The position numbers were made by a program, and so were the translations under genes. DNA of 64,000 nucleotides from contig DLHO01000004.1 in the NCBI GenBank assembly GCA_002483265.1, forward strand, positions 62,001 to 126,000, written 5' to 3'. Positions 51,924 to 60,163 of this stretch are shown in pieces. Origin of the DNA: Flavobacteriales bacterium UBA7666. GTDB taxonomy: Bacteria > Bacteroidota > Bacteroidia > Flavobacteriales_D > Crocinitomicaceae. The notes beneath the pieces were generated by a model. It was not told the origin of the DNA and did no database searches. It saw only the letters and a program-made list of their open reading frames with translations. The stretch's first letter is position 1, and each line of letters begins with the position of its first letter.

Positions 51924-53462
51924 ATGGAATTCGATTTGCCAAAAGGAACAACTTCAATTATCAAAGTGATTGGTGTTGGTGGTGGTGGAAGTAATGCTGT
52001 AAACCACATGTTCGATCAGGAAATCAAAGGTGTTGATTTCATCGTTTGCAATACAGACCGTCAGGCTTTGGATATTTCTCCGGTGCCATATAAAATTCAG
52101 TTAGGTCCAAGCTTAACTGAAGGACGTGGTGCGGGCGCAATTCCTGAAATTGGAAGAAATGCAGCAGTTGAAAACATCGATGATATTCGTGCATTGCTTT
52201 CAAACGGTACCAAAATGGTTTTCGTTACGGCAGGAATGGGTGGTGGAACCGGAACAGGTGCTGCCCCGGTAATTGCGCAAGTAGCTAAAGAATTAAATAT
52301 ATTGACTGTTGGTATCGTCACGATTCCTTTCGCTTTTGAAGGTCGTCGTCGTCGCCAGCAGGCAGAAGAAGGATTGGATGTCATGCGTCAGTGTGTTGAT
52401 ACGTTATTGGTGATCAATAACGAACGCTTACGTGAAGTTGGAGGAAATATGTCATTAGCTCAGGCATTTGCCATGGCTGATAATGTATTGGCTACAGCTG
52501 CAAAAGGAATCGCAGATGTAATCACAACTACAGGTGCAATCAACGTGGATTTCAACGATGTGAATACGGTAATGCGCAATTCAGGTGTTGCAATCATGGG
52601 ATCGTCTGTTTCTGAAGGTGAAGGTCGTGCGATCAACGCGGTTCAGGAAGCATTGAATTCTCCATTGTTGAATGATAATAATATTGAAGGCGCGAAATAC
52701 ATCTTGTTGAACATCACTTATGGTGATATCGAAGTAACGATGGATGAGATCGGTGAAATCACAGATTACATTCAGGAGGAAGCAGGATCTTCTGCAGACG
52801 TTATTTGGGGACATGGATATGATCCGAGCTTAGGAAATAAATTGAGTGTTACTTTGGTGGCAACTGGATTTAATTCATTGCCATATACGGGTTTTGAGAA
52901 AGCTCCCGAAAGAACGGTTTCTGTTTTGGAAGACGAGCCTAGAAATGAGATCAAAACTCCTTTGACTTCTCCAACTCATCAAGTTGTTTCAGAGAAAAAG
53001 GAAGAAGAGCCATTTTTGAAATCAGAACCGAAAGTAGAAGAAGTTAAATCAACAACTTCGGGAACAATTGAATTCGATTGGGAAGTGAAATCTGAGGCAA
53101 AGCCAATGGTTACTCCAATGTCAACTCCTTCAGTGGAAGAAAAAGAAGAACCGAAACGTTATTTCTTAGAAGACGAAGCTCAGGCAAAAGTGGAATTGGA
53201 GAACGTGGTTCAAAAAGCTCCTGTAAGTGCTGAAGAATTGCAACGTCGTAATATGGAGCGTATGGAACGCATCAAAAATTATAACAGCAAGTTGAAGAAA
53301 GCCGAGGGGTTGAAGGAATTAGAAGATGAGCCTGCTTTTGTTAGAAGAAACATTCATTTGGATCAAGTCGTAAAAAGCGAAGAGTCCAATGTGAGCCGTT
53401 TCGGACTTTCAGATGACGGAATCAAAACAAACAACTCGTTTTTACACGATAACGTAGATTAA
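51924..53462 (+). CDS. ftsZ: Cell division GTPase FtsZ
   Basis: 512 aa, longer than the 383 aa of E. coli, as usual in Bacteroidota. The GTP motif G-M-G-G-G-T-G-T-G-A is near residue 105, and the first glycine loop V-G-G-G-G-S-N-A-V near 18. The polymerising domain ends near 320. A long acidic variable linker and a conserved tail follow, and the last 60 residues carry the R-R-N-I-H-L-D-Q-V block. It forms the Z-ring recruiting ZapA/FtsA and the other dcw products. Confidence 0.96.
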   Translation: MEFDLPKGTTSIIKVIGVGGGGSNAVNHMFDQEIKGVDFIVCNTDRQALDISPVPYKIQLGPSLTEGRGAGAIPEIGRNAAVENIDDIRALLSNGTKMVFVTAGMGGGTGTGAAPVIAQVAKELNILTVGIVTIPFAFEGRRRRQQAEEGLDVMRQCVDTLLVINNERLREVGGNMSLAQAFAMADNVLATAAKGIADVITTTGAINVDFNDVNTVMRNSGVAIMGSSVSEGEGRAINAVQEALNSPLLNDNNIEGAKYILLNITYGDIEVTMDEIGEITDYIQEEAGSSADVIWGHGYDPSLGNKLSVTLVATGFNSLPYTGFEKAPERTVSVLEDEPRNEIKTPLTSPTHQVVSEKKEEEPFLKSEPKVEEVKSTTSGTIEFDWEVKSEAKPMVTPMSTPSVEEKEEPKRYFLEDEAQAKVELENVVQKAPVSAEELQRRNMERMERIKNYNSKLKKAEGLKELEDEPAFVRRNIHLDQVVKSEESNVSRFGLSDDGIKTNNSFLHDNVD

Positions 53463-53475
53463 TAAAAGACTGAAT

Positions 53476-53531
53476 AGACTAGAGACTTAAGACTAAAGAC
53501 AAATCCGTCTTTGGTCTTGTGTCTTCAGTCT
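53476..53531. repeat. Long imperfect hairpin between ftsZ and the GatB/YqeY-like gene
   Basis: Two 25-nt arms (53476-53500 and 53507-53531) are reverse complements at about 20 of 25 positions around an AAATCC loop; the inner 12 pair with one wobble. No T tail follows. It fills most of the 82-bp gap and is probably a REP-like palindrome. Confidence 0.6.
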
Positions 53532-53544
53532 TAAATCTAAGAAA

Positions 53545-53997
53545 ATGAATTTCACAGAAAAAATCAATCAGGATATAAAGACTGCGATGCTTGCAAAGGA
53601 AAAAGAACGCCTTGCGGTTTTGCGTGATATTAAAAGTAAATTGTTATTGGAGGCAACATCGGGTGGTTCTGGTGAGTTAACTGAAGAAGCAGCAAATAAA
53701 ATCGTTTTGAAATTGCACAAACAACGTATGGAAACGTACCAAATCTATGTGGAGCAAGGAAGAAGTGATTTGGCAGAAGAAGAATTGTTTCAAGCGAAAG
53801 TTTTGGAAGATTACTTGCCAAAAATGATGTCTGAAGACGAAGTTCGTCAGGTAATTGCCGCAAAAATTGCTGCAGTTGGTGCAAGTGGTCCTCAGGATAT
53901 CGGAAAAGTAATGGGGCCTGTAAATGGTCAATTGGCTGGAAAAGCTGATGGAAAGCGCGTTGCTGAACTAGTAAAAGAAGCTTTAGCTAATTTATAA
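53545..53997 (+). CDS. GatB/YqeY-domain protein
   Basis: 150 aa. It starts with the helical motif K-I-N-Q-D-I-K-T-A-M-L-A-K-E-K-E-R-L-A-V-L-R and has R-M-E-T-Y-Q-I-Y-V-E-Q-G-R-S-D-L-A-E-E-E, both typical of YqeY. A C-terminal helix block with I-G-K-V-M-G-P-V-N-G matches the GatB/YqeY tRNA-binding domain. The exact role is unclear; the gene usually closes the dcw cluster in Bacteroidota. A terminator follows at 54049. Confidence 0.88.
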   Translation: MNFTEKINQDIKTAMLAKEKERLAVLRDIKSKLLLEATSGGSGELTEEAANKIVLKLHKQRMETYQIYVEQGRSDLAEEELFQAKVLEDYLPKMMSEDEVRQVIAAKIAAVGASGPQDIGKVMGPVNGQLAGKADGKRVAELVKEALANL

Positions 53998-54048
53998 ATA
54001 GCATTGTTGAACATGAGTTTTCCTTAGACTCTGTTTTTATTGTTGGAG

Positions 54049-54080
54049 AATCCTCTTGGCTCAGCTGAGAGGATTTTTTT
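54049..54080 (+). terminator. Intrinsic terminator before the phosphodiesterase-like gene
   Basis: AATCCTCT and AGAGGATT around an 11-nt loop, followed by a T run. It closes the ftsA/ftsZ/YqeY transcript. Confidence 0.8.
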
Positions 54081-54092
54081 GTATTTTGTAAT

Positions 54093-55034
54093 ATGATTCT
54101 TCGATTTTTTTCGGTTTTATATGCGTTAGTTGTGTTAATAGCGTGTACACATGAAAAAGCGCCCCAATATAGGGAATACCAAACCCAAAATGTAATTATT
54201 TTGGTGATAGATGGTCCGCGTTACTCCGAAACTTGGGGTGATCCTTTACGAATGAATATTCCCGTTAGAGATAGTTTGTCGGCTTATGGTGTGCTACTGA
54301 CGAATTTCCGGAACCAAGGCGCAACTTATACAATTCCGGGACATACCGCAATTTGTACAGGGAATTATCAATCGATTGCAAATGATGGGTCACAATTACC
54401 GGATTATCCTTCTTTTTTTCAGGAATGGTTGAAAAGCACAAATGATGTGAACACTAAATGTTGCATTGTGGGGTCAAAAGATAAATTACGGGTATTGTCA
54501 AACTGTCTTTATCCGGATTACCAAAATCAGTATCGGCCATTTATCAATTGTGGGGTGAATGGTGATGGCACAGGAGGTTATCGGGCGGATTCAATAACAC
54601 TGGAGATTGCGTTGCAGGCATTGTCAGCTAATCAACCGAAATTGATGCTGATTGCTTTTAAGGACCCGGATTATTTCGGACATCAGAGTGACTCCGTTGG
54701 GTATATCAATGCCATTCGAAAAACGGATCAGTATGTTGGGATGATTTGGAACTATATACAGAATTCATCCAATTATAAAGATAAGACAACGCTTATTGTT
54801 ACAAATGATCATGGAAGACATCTCGAGGGAATTCCCGGTGGATATACCAGTCATGGAGATAATTGTGAAGGATGTAGACACATCGAGTTTTTTGCTCTGT
54901 CACCCGATTTTAAATCCAATATAGCATTGAATACTTCATACAATCAGTTGGATATTTCTGCTACAATCAAAGAAATGCTTCATTTTCCCTTCAACACCGG
55001 AAAAGGAGAGGTGATGGTAGATTTGTTTAAGTAA
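54093..55034 (+). CDS. Alkaline-phosphatase-fold lipoprotein (phosphodiesterase/sulfatase-like)
   Basis: 313 aa. The signal peptide ends in V-L-I-A-C-T-H-E, a lipobox. The fold starts N-V-I-I-L-V-I-D-G-P-R-Y, giving the first metal-binding Asp. The nucleophile region reads G-A-T-Y-T-I-P-G-H-T-A-I-C-T-G near residue 70. Later metal ligands fit D-P-D-Y-F-G-H and T-N-D-H-G-R-H (near 190 and 235), and G-D-N-C-E-G-C-R-H-I-E. It probably cleaves phosphate or sulfate esters in the periplasm or on the cell surface. It lies 58 bp from the terminator hairpin start and has no operon partner. Confidence 0.8.
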   Translation: MILRFFSVLYALVVLIACTHEKAPQYREYQTQNVIILVIDGPRYSETWGDPLRMNIPVRDSLSAYGVLLTNFRNQGATYTIPGHTAICTGNYQSIANDGSQLPDYPSFFQEWLKSTNDVNTKCCIVGSKDKLRVLSNCLYPDYQNQYRPFINCGVNGDGTGGYRADSITLEIALQALSANQPKLMLIAFKDPDYFGHQSDSVGYINAIRKTDQYVGMIWNYIQNSSNYKDKTTLIVTNDHGRHLEGIPGGYTSHGDNCEGCRHIEFFALSPDFKSNIALNTSYNQLDISATIKEMLHFPFNTGKGEVMVDLFK

Positions 55035-55042
55035 TTAATCAA

Positions 55043-55654
55043 CTACAAACGATTCAATAGAAATTCCCGTTGTGAATCTTTCGTGAAATACGGAAAGAAC
55101 ATTTCTACCAATAAGTTGTGGTATTTATCTACGGTTGTTTCCACGGGTTCTCCGTAAACTTCTGCAGAAGCAATCCAGTAATCGCTGAAAACACGAATGC
55201 GCTCATTTAATCCGTTGTATTCTCCTTCGAAAGCAGGAGCACGCATGATTCCGGCTTTAATCGCTAAATCAAAGGAATACAAATAGGTGGTTCTTCGTAC
55301 CTCTTCCAATTGCTTAAAATGTTCATGCAATTTTGGGTTTTCCCGCATGTTCTGATTGAAATCGATCATTAAGAACCGAAACTTAAAAAGTGCTTCCATT
55401 CCATTTCGGGTAGAATCCAGTACAAACTGGAAATCCATTTTCTCCGTGTCCAGTTTTGCTTTTTCTTCTTCAAATGTTTCCATTAATTGGAAGAAAAGAG
55501 CCTCAATGATGTCTTCCCGGTGCTTGAAATGATAGTTCAGATTTCCCTGACTGATAAACATCTCCGCCGCAATTCTGCGCAGAGTAATATTCGGAACTCC
55601 ATGAGTATTGAATAAGTTCAAGGCTGTATGTAATATTTTATCTCTTGTCTTCAT
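55043..55654 (-). CDS. TetR-family regulator
   Basis: 203 aa. The helix-turn-helix is at about 25-45 (I-T-L-R-R-I-A-A-E-M-F-I-S-Q-G-N-L-N-Y-H-F). The C-terminal ligand domain is divergent and all helical. It is divergent from the methyltransferase-like gene with a 71-bp spacer that holds the operator-like palindrome. It probably represses that gene. It converges with the phosphodiesterase-like gene (8-bp gap). Confidence 0.85.
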   Translation of the reverse strand: MKTRDKILHTALNLFNTHGVPNITLRRIAAEMFISQGNLNYHFKHREDIIEALFFQLMETFEEEKAKLDTEKMDFQFVLDSTRNGMEALFKFRFLMIDFNQNMRENPKLHEHFKQLEEVRRTTYLYSFDLAIKAGIMRAPAFEGEYNGLNERIRVFSDYWIASAEVYGEPVETTVDKYHNLLVEMFFPYFTKDSQREFLLNRL

Positions 55655-55661
55655 TTATTTT

Positions 55662-55713
55662 AGTAATCTTGACCTAATTCAAATAATTTTAGTACCTTTG
55701 ACCTAAAGATACT
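55662..55713 (+). promoter_or_regulatory. Operator-like palindrome over the promoter of the methyltransferase-like gene
   Basis: The 23-bp palindrome at 55691-55713 has arms AGTACCTTT and AAAGATACT (one mismatch) around GACCT. A related half-site, AGTAATCTTGACCTAATT, begins 29 bp earlier at 55662. The -7 box TACCTTTG (55693-55700) lies inside the palindrome. A CTTG at 55668-55671, 21 bp upstream, serves as -33 and lies inside the half-site. A bound dimer would block both promoter elements. The divergent TetR-type gene makes it the likely binder. Confidence 0.65.
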
Positions 55714-55725
55714 AATTATTTCGGT

Positions 55726-56496
55726 ATGAAGCGTAAACAACTATTCGAATTTGAAGATCAGAGCTGGTTTCCTGGTTTTTTGAGAAACTACCTGACGGAT
55801 TTCCTACAGTTTATCTCTAATCAATTTGATATTTACAAAAACGTTACACCACTTTTATCAGAGTTAGTAAAAAAAGAGGGTAACAACACAATTATTGATT
55901 TAGCTTCCGGAGGAGGAGGTGGTTTGTATCGTTTGTCGAATCGTTTGCAAGAGGAACATCGGGGCTTGAAGATTATTCTCACGGATTATTATCCGAATCT
56001 GAAAGCCTTTGAATATGTTCACAAACAATCAAATCTGTTTTCGTATGAAACACAATCTATAGACGCACGAAAAGTTCCAAACCATTTGAAAGGAGTTCGA
56101 ACACAGTTTTTGTCTTTGCACCATTTCAGAGAAGAAGATGCGGTTCAAATTCTGCAGAATGCAGTTGACAGTAAAAGTCCGATTGCTTTGTTTGAATCAC
56201 AAGAGCGAAACGTTCCCAGTGTTCTGGCTATGTTGTTCTCACCAATCAATGTTTTGCTGATGACTCCGTTTATCAAACCATTTTCTATTGGTAGGATTAT
56301 TTTTACCTATTTGATACCATTGGTTCCACTTTTTGTCATGCTGGATGGAATTTTATCCGCTTTGAGAACTTACACGATTCCGGAAATGAATGAATTGATT
56401 TCACGTGTAAACGGATATGAAAATTTTGAGTGGAAAGTAGGGCGGCAAAAATCAGGTCCGGCCGGGATTTTATATTTGATTGGAAGCCCGAAGTAA
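55726..56496 (+). CDS. SAM methyltransferase-like protein with membrane-like C-terminal part
   Basis: 256 aa. A class I methyltransferase motif I is seen in I-I-D-L-A-S-G-G-G-G-G near residue 57, with D-Y at 86 as the acidic end of strand 2 (I-L-T-D-Y-Y-P). The C-terminal part has a hydrophobic stretch (about 165-215, with I-N-V-L-L-M-T-P-F and L-I-P-L-V-P-L-F-V-M-L), so it may touch the membrane. The substrate is unknown. It lies next to a divergent TetR gene whose palindrome covers its promoter, so expression is probably switched by a small ligand. Confidence 0.7.
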   Translation: MKRKQLFEFEDQSWFPGFLRNYLTDFLQFISNQFDIYKNVTPLLSELVKKEGNNTIIDLASGGGGGLYRLSNRLQEEHRGLKIILTDYYPNLKAFEYVHKQSNLFSYETQSIDARKVPNHLKGVRTQFLSLHHFREEDAVQILQNAVDSKSPIALFESQERNVPSVLAMLFSPINVLLMTPFIKPFSIGRIIFTYLIPLVPLFVMLDGILSALRTYTIPEMNELISRVNGYENFEWKVGRQKSGPAGILYLIGSPK

Positions 56497-56587
56497 TTAT
56501 CAAGCAGAAATTCGTTCCAAATTGAAGGAATAACTTGATAATTTAATCATTCATAATTGATAATTTTTAATTCACAAACCTATACCG

Positions 56588-56595
56588 TATCTTTG
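56588..56595 (+). promoter_or_regulatory. -7 box of ahcY
   Basis: TATCTTTG matches TAnnTTTG. Transcription would begin near 56601, leaving a leader of about 25 nt before the ATG at 56626. The -33 region has only TTTT at 19 bp. Confidence 0.5.
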
Positions 56596-56625
56596 CGAAC
56601 TGAAAATAAGAGCAAACAATCATTT

Positions 56626-57939
56626 ATGAGCAATACAACAGAAAAATTAGCTTACAAAGTAAAAGACATTTCACTTGCTGAGTGGGGTCGCAAAGAGATC
56701 ATTTTGGCAGAGGCTGAAATGCCAGGTTTAATGTCATTGCGTGCTGATTATGGTGCAAAGAAACCTTTGAAAGGTGCACGTATCGCAGGATGTTTACACA
56801 TGACAATTCAAACTGCTGTTTTGATCGAAACATTGGTTGAATTAGGAGCAGAAGTTACTTGGTCATCATGTAACATTTTCTCTACTCAAGATCACGCTGC
56901 TGCTGCAATTGCTGCTGCAGGAATTCCGGTTTACGCTTGGAAAGGAATGAATGAGGAAGAGTTTGACTGGTGTATCGAGCAAACAATCTTCGCATTTGAA
57001 GGTGGTCAACCATTGAACATGATTTTGGACGATGGAGGTGATTTAACAAACATGGTATTTGACCGTTTCCCGGAATTAACTGCTGGAATTCGTGGATTGT
57101 CTGAAGAAACTACAACTGGAGTTCTTCGTTTATACGACCGCAAGAAAAATGGAACATTGGTTATGCCTGCAATCAACGTAAATGATTCAGTTACAAAATC
57201 AAAATTCGATAACAAATACGGATGTAAAGAGTCTCTAGTAGATTCAATTCGTCGTGCAACTGACGTAATGATGGCTGGAAAAGTAGCTGTTGTTTGTGGT
57301 TACGGGGATGTGGGTAAAGGTTCAGCTGCTTCATTGCGCGGTGCTGGTGCTCGTGTACTTGTTACTGAAATCGATCCGATTTGTGCGTTGCAAGCTGCAA
57401 TGGACGGATTTGAAGTGAAAAAATTGGATAACATCGTTGGACGTGCAGATATCATCGTTACTACAACTGGTAACAAAGACATTATCGTTGGTCGTCATTT
57501 CGAGAACATGAAAGACAAAACGATCGTTTGTAACATCGGTCACTTCGATAATGAAATCGATATGGCTTGGTTGAACAAAAATCACGGAAATACTAAAAAC
57601 ACAGTAAAACCACAAGTTGATATTTACAATGTAAACGGACACGATGTGATCATTTTGGCTGAAGGACGTTTGGTTAATCTTGGTTGTGCAACTGGTCACC
57701 CTTCATTCGTAATGTCTAACTCATTTACTAACCAAACATTGGCTCAATTGGAGTTATGGGAAAACCATAAAAACTATGAAAATGATGTTTACGTTTTACC
57801 AAAACATTTGGATGAGAAAGTAGCTCGTTTGCATTTGGCTAAAATTGGTGTTGAATTGGATGTATTAACTGAAGATCAAGCAGCATATATCAACGTAACT
57901 GTTGATGGACCGTATAAATCGGATGCTTACAGATACTAA
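56626..57939 (+). CDS. ahcY: S-adenosylhomocysteine hydrolase
   Basis: 437 aa, usual size. The N-terminal substrate motif is L-S-L-A-E-W-G-R-K-E-like (D-I-S-L-A-E-W-G-R-K-E). The NAD-binding part is C-G-Y-G-D-V-G-K-G-S-A-A near residue 230. The C-terminus ends G-P-Y-K-S-D-A-Y-R-Y, with the Lys/Tyr that close the NAD site. It splits S-adenosylhomocysteine into adenosine and homocysteine, removing the product of methyltransferases. The ATG at 56626 follows a -7 box; an upstream frame (from 56557) is not part of this family. Confidence 0.96.
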   Translation: MSNTTEKLAYKVKDISLAEWGRKEIILAEAEMPGLMSLRADYGAKKPLKGARIAGCLHMTIQTAVLIETLVELGAEVTWSSCNIFSTQDHAAAAIAAAGIPVYAWKGMNEEEFDWCIEQTIFAFEGGQPLNMILDDGGDLTNMVFDRFPELTAGIRGLSEETTTGVLRLYDRKKNGTLVMPAINVNDSVTKSKFDNKYGCKESLVDSIRRATDVMMAGKVAVVCGYGDVGKGSAASLRGAGARVLVTEIDPICALQAAMDGFEVKKLDNIVGRADIIVTTTGNKDIIVGRHFENMKDKTIVCNIGHFDNEIDMAWLNKNHGNTKNTVKPQVDIYNVNGHDVIILAEGRLVNLGCATGHPSFVMSNSFTNQTLAQLELWENHKNYENDVYVLPKHLDEKVARLHLAKIGVELDVLTEDQAAYINVTVDGPYKSDAYRY

Positions 57940-57962
57940 GATTTAGTATAAGATAAAATTGG

Positions 57963-57992
57963 AAAGGAATCTCGAAAGGGATTCCTTTTTTT
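57963..57992 (+). terminator. Intrinsic terminator of ahcY
   Basis: AAAGGAATC and GATTCCTTT around an 8-nt loop, ending in a run of T. It lies 23 bp after the stop. Confidence 0.85.
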
Positions 57993-58002
57993 CGTTCCTA
58001 CC

Positions 58003-58057
58003 CGTGGTCAAGGGGATTAATCCCCTTGAGTGCGCGTGCGTACACGCGCACTACACG
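58003..58057. repeat. Compound palindrome after ahcY
   Basis: Two palindromes lie side by side. CAAGGGGATTAATCCCCTTG (58009-58028) is perfect over 20 bp. AGTGCGCGTG-CGTA-CACGCGCACT (58029-58052) is perfect in its arms. A CGTG/CACG pair flanks them at 58003-58006 and 58054-58057. The second is GC-rich and unlike the surrounding AT-rich spacer. REP-like; it may stall polymerase or bind protein. Confidence 0.75.
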
Positions 58058-58082
58058 AAACGAAGAAGTAATGCTAACTTAA

Positions 58083-58112
58083 TTGCATAATCTACGATAA
58101 TCATTAATTTTG
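58083..58112 (+). promoter_or_regulatory. Promoter of the GT-C protein gene
   Basis: TTG at 58083-58085, a spacer of exactly 19 bp, and TAATTTTG at 58105-58112. The box ends 4 nt before the ATG at 58117, so the mRNA would start at or close to the start codon. Confidence 0.7.
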
Positions 58113-58116
58113 CTTC

Positions 58117-59619
58117 ATGCAACTCTCTGAAAGAATTAAACCCATTGATTGGACATCGCTTAAAACAATCCTATTCGTTGGACTAATTGTCCGATTGATA
58201 GCAGCAATTTTCTCAGAAGGTTACAGTATGCACGACGATCACTTTTTAGTCATCGAAGCTGCTGGTTCCTGGGCAGATGGGTTTGATTACAATGCCTGGC
58301 TTCCATGGAATAAACTCCCCGGAGCAGCCCCGGAAGGACATAGTTTCACCTATGTGGGATTGAATTACTTGTTCTTCACCGCATTAAAATCCATTGGTAT
58401 CTCAGATCCTAAAACCCTTATGTTGATTAACAGGATCGTTCATGCCTTATTTTCTTTACTTGTAATCCGCTTTGGGTATTTAATTACGGAGAAGTTATCC
58501 AATAAGAAAACCGCAAGTTATGTGGGTTGGTTATTAGCTCTTCTGTGGGCAATGCCTTTCTTATCTGTAAGAAACCTGGTAGAGGTGGTGAGTATTCCAT
58601 TCTTGATGTGGGCAGTTTGGCTGACCTTACAAGAGAATCGCAAATGGGCTTTGTTTTATGCGGGATTGTTGATCGGAGTTGCTATTTCTTTCAGATATCA
58701 GATTGCAATTTATGCTGTTGGTTTAGGAATCTACTACATCATTAAGTTGGAATGGAGAAAACTGATCTTAATGTCAGCGGGTTCCATCGTTATGTTTTTA
58801 CTGACACAAGGAGTGGTAGATTACTTTATTTGGGGTTATCCTTTTGCAGAATTTAAAGGTTACGTGGTCTATAACATGAATGAAGGAACACGCTACATGA
58901 AAAATGCAAACTACTTCATGTATTTCTACGTGCTCTTTGGATTCTTACTTTTCCCGCTCGGAATTTTAGCCTTCTTTGCCTATTTCAAATCCGCTCGAAA
59001 ATACTTGATTTTATTTATTCCGACCTTTGTTTTCCTATTGTTTCATACCATTTTCCCCAATAGACAGGAACGCTTTATTCTAACCATTTTCCCTTTAGTG
59101 ATCATACTTGTTTTTCTGGGAATTGAACAACTAAGAACCCGTAAGTTTTGGAATGGGTTCTGGAAAGTATCGTGGATCGGATTTTGGATTTTAAATATTC
59201 CGCTCTTTTGTATTGTAACGATCATGCCTTCTAAGAAATCCCGTGTGAATACCATGTATGCTTTATACGGAAAGGTTCGTGGAGATGAGCATATTCTGAT
59301 TGAAGCAACAGGGGAGACCAATCCGGAAATGATGCCTTATTTCTATTCCGGAAAATGGCAGTACACGGTTTTGGAGCGTTGGAATACGGACACAATTAAT
59401 CCGGCAAGTTTCTATACGGTGGAGCCACAAGATTATATTTTCTTCTTTGGTCAAAAGTCATTGGAACAACGCATAGATACCTTTAAGGTTATTTATCCGA
59501 AAATGCACTTAGAAAGTCAGATCGAACCGGGATTCGTTGATAAATTCTTGCACGGGATCAATCCAAGAAACTCGAATTCATATGTGGAAATCTGGAAAAC
59601 GGAAGCAGAAAAAAAGTAG
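58117..59619 (+). CDS. GT-C glycosyltransferase, Alg9/PMT-like mannosyltransferase
   Basis: 500 aa with about ten hydrophobic segments. An acidic luminal-type motif M-H-D-D-H-F-L near residue 38 follows the first helix, as the GT-C family requires. A later loop reads N-R-Q-E-R-F-I-L-T-I-F-P near residue 313, which resembles the H-K-E-x-R-F element of GT22/Alg9-like enzymes. It would use a polyprenyl-phosphate sugar on the periplasmic side. The acceptor is unknown. It stands alone with its own promoter. Confidence 0.75.
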   Translation: MQLSERIKPIDWTSLKTILFVGLIVRLIAAIFSEGYSMHDDHFLVIEAAGSWADGFDYNAWLPWNKLPGAAPEGHSFTYVGLNYLFFTALKSIGISDPKTLMLINRIVHALFSLLVIRFGYLITEKLSNKKTASYVGWLLALLWAMPFLSVRNLVEVVSIPFLMWAVWLTLQENRKWALFYAGLLIGVAISFRYQIAIYAVGLGIYYIIKLEWRKLILMSAGSIVMFLLTQGVVDYFIWGYPFAEFKGYVVYNMNEGTRYMKNANYFMYFYVLFGFLLFPLGILAFFAYFKSARKYLILFIPTFVFLLFHTIFPNRQERFILTIFPLVIILVFLGIEQLRTRKFWNGFWKVSWIGFWILNIPLFCIVTIMPSKKSRVNTMYALYGKVRGDEHILIEATGETNPEMMPYFYSGKWQYTVLERWNTDTINPASFYTVEPQDYIFFFGQKSLEQRIDTFKVIYPKMHLESQIEPGFVDKFLHGINPRNSNSYVEIWKTEAEKK

Positions 59620-59715
59620 TTTGAGTTTAGGATTAGAATTTTATTGACTACTTAAATTAGTTCGTCGTTCAAATGACTATTGCCTGATTTCTAGTAGCTA
59701 TTGCCTTGATTTAAT

Positions 59716-60138
59716 TTAATTATAAATCCGCAACAAGTTACTTCCGTTCCAGATAGCCTGATATTTGCGTAAGCCCCAATCGGAATTAGAAATCGGTGAT
59801 CCGTCATACATGGAAAAAATAGCACTGGAACAAGGATCGTTCAACTGTAAGAAGTTTGTTGAATCGGTTGTTAGTCCGTTAGCGCACAGATTATCGGGAT
59901 CTTCGGGAGACATGCGTTCCCATGCTACGAAAACATCCAAAGACTGTCTGTAAACTACTATTCCTTTGATTCCGCCGGAAACGTAAGCCCAGCCGCCAAC
60001 ATTCGTTAACTCTTGATAGGATGGTAAAGTAAGATCGATTTGGAAATCAAATGCAATACTCGGAACCGGATGCACCCTGTTTTTTTTACAAGAAGCACCA
60101 ACTAAGATTAAAATCAATAAAAAGATTCGTATTTTCAC
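59716..60138 (-). CDS. Lipoprotein of Rieske-like fold without metal ligands
   Basis: 140 aa. The signal peptide ends in L-V-G-A-S-C-K-K-N, a lipobox. The mature part follows a Bacteroidota Rieske-like family: G-G-W-A-Y-V-S-G-G-I-K-G-I-V-V-Y-R, A-W-E-R-M-S-P-E-D-P and S-M-Y-D-G-S-P-I-S, with an R-K-Y ending. True Rieske proteins need two C-x-H/C-x2-H boxes for the 2Fe-2S cluster. Here only two isolated Cys (in L-C-A-N-G and D-P-C-S-S) remain and the His are absent. It is divergent from the Lys-rich peptide gene with a 25-bp spacer. Confidence 0.65.
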   Translation of the reverse strand: MKIRIFLLILILVGASCKKNRVHPVPSIAFDFQIDLTLPSYQELTNVGGWAYVSGGIKGIVVYRQSLDVFVAWERMSPEDPDNLCANGLTTDSTNFLQLNDPCSSAIFSMYDGSPISNSDWGLRKYQAIWNGSNLLRIYN

Positions 60139-60163
60139 TTTACCTTATTGGAATGACAAAATT

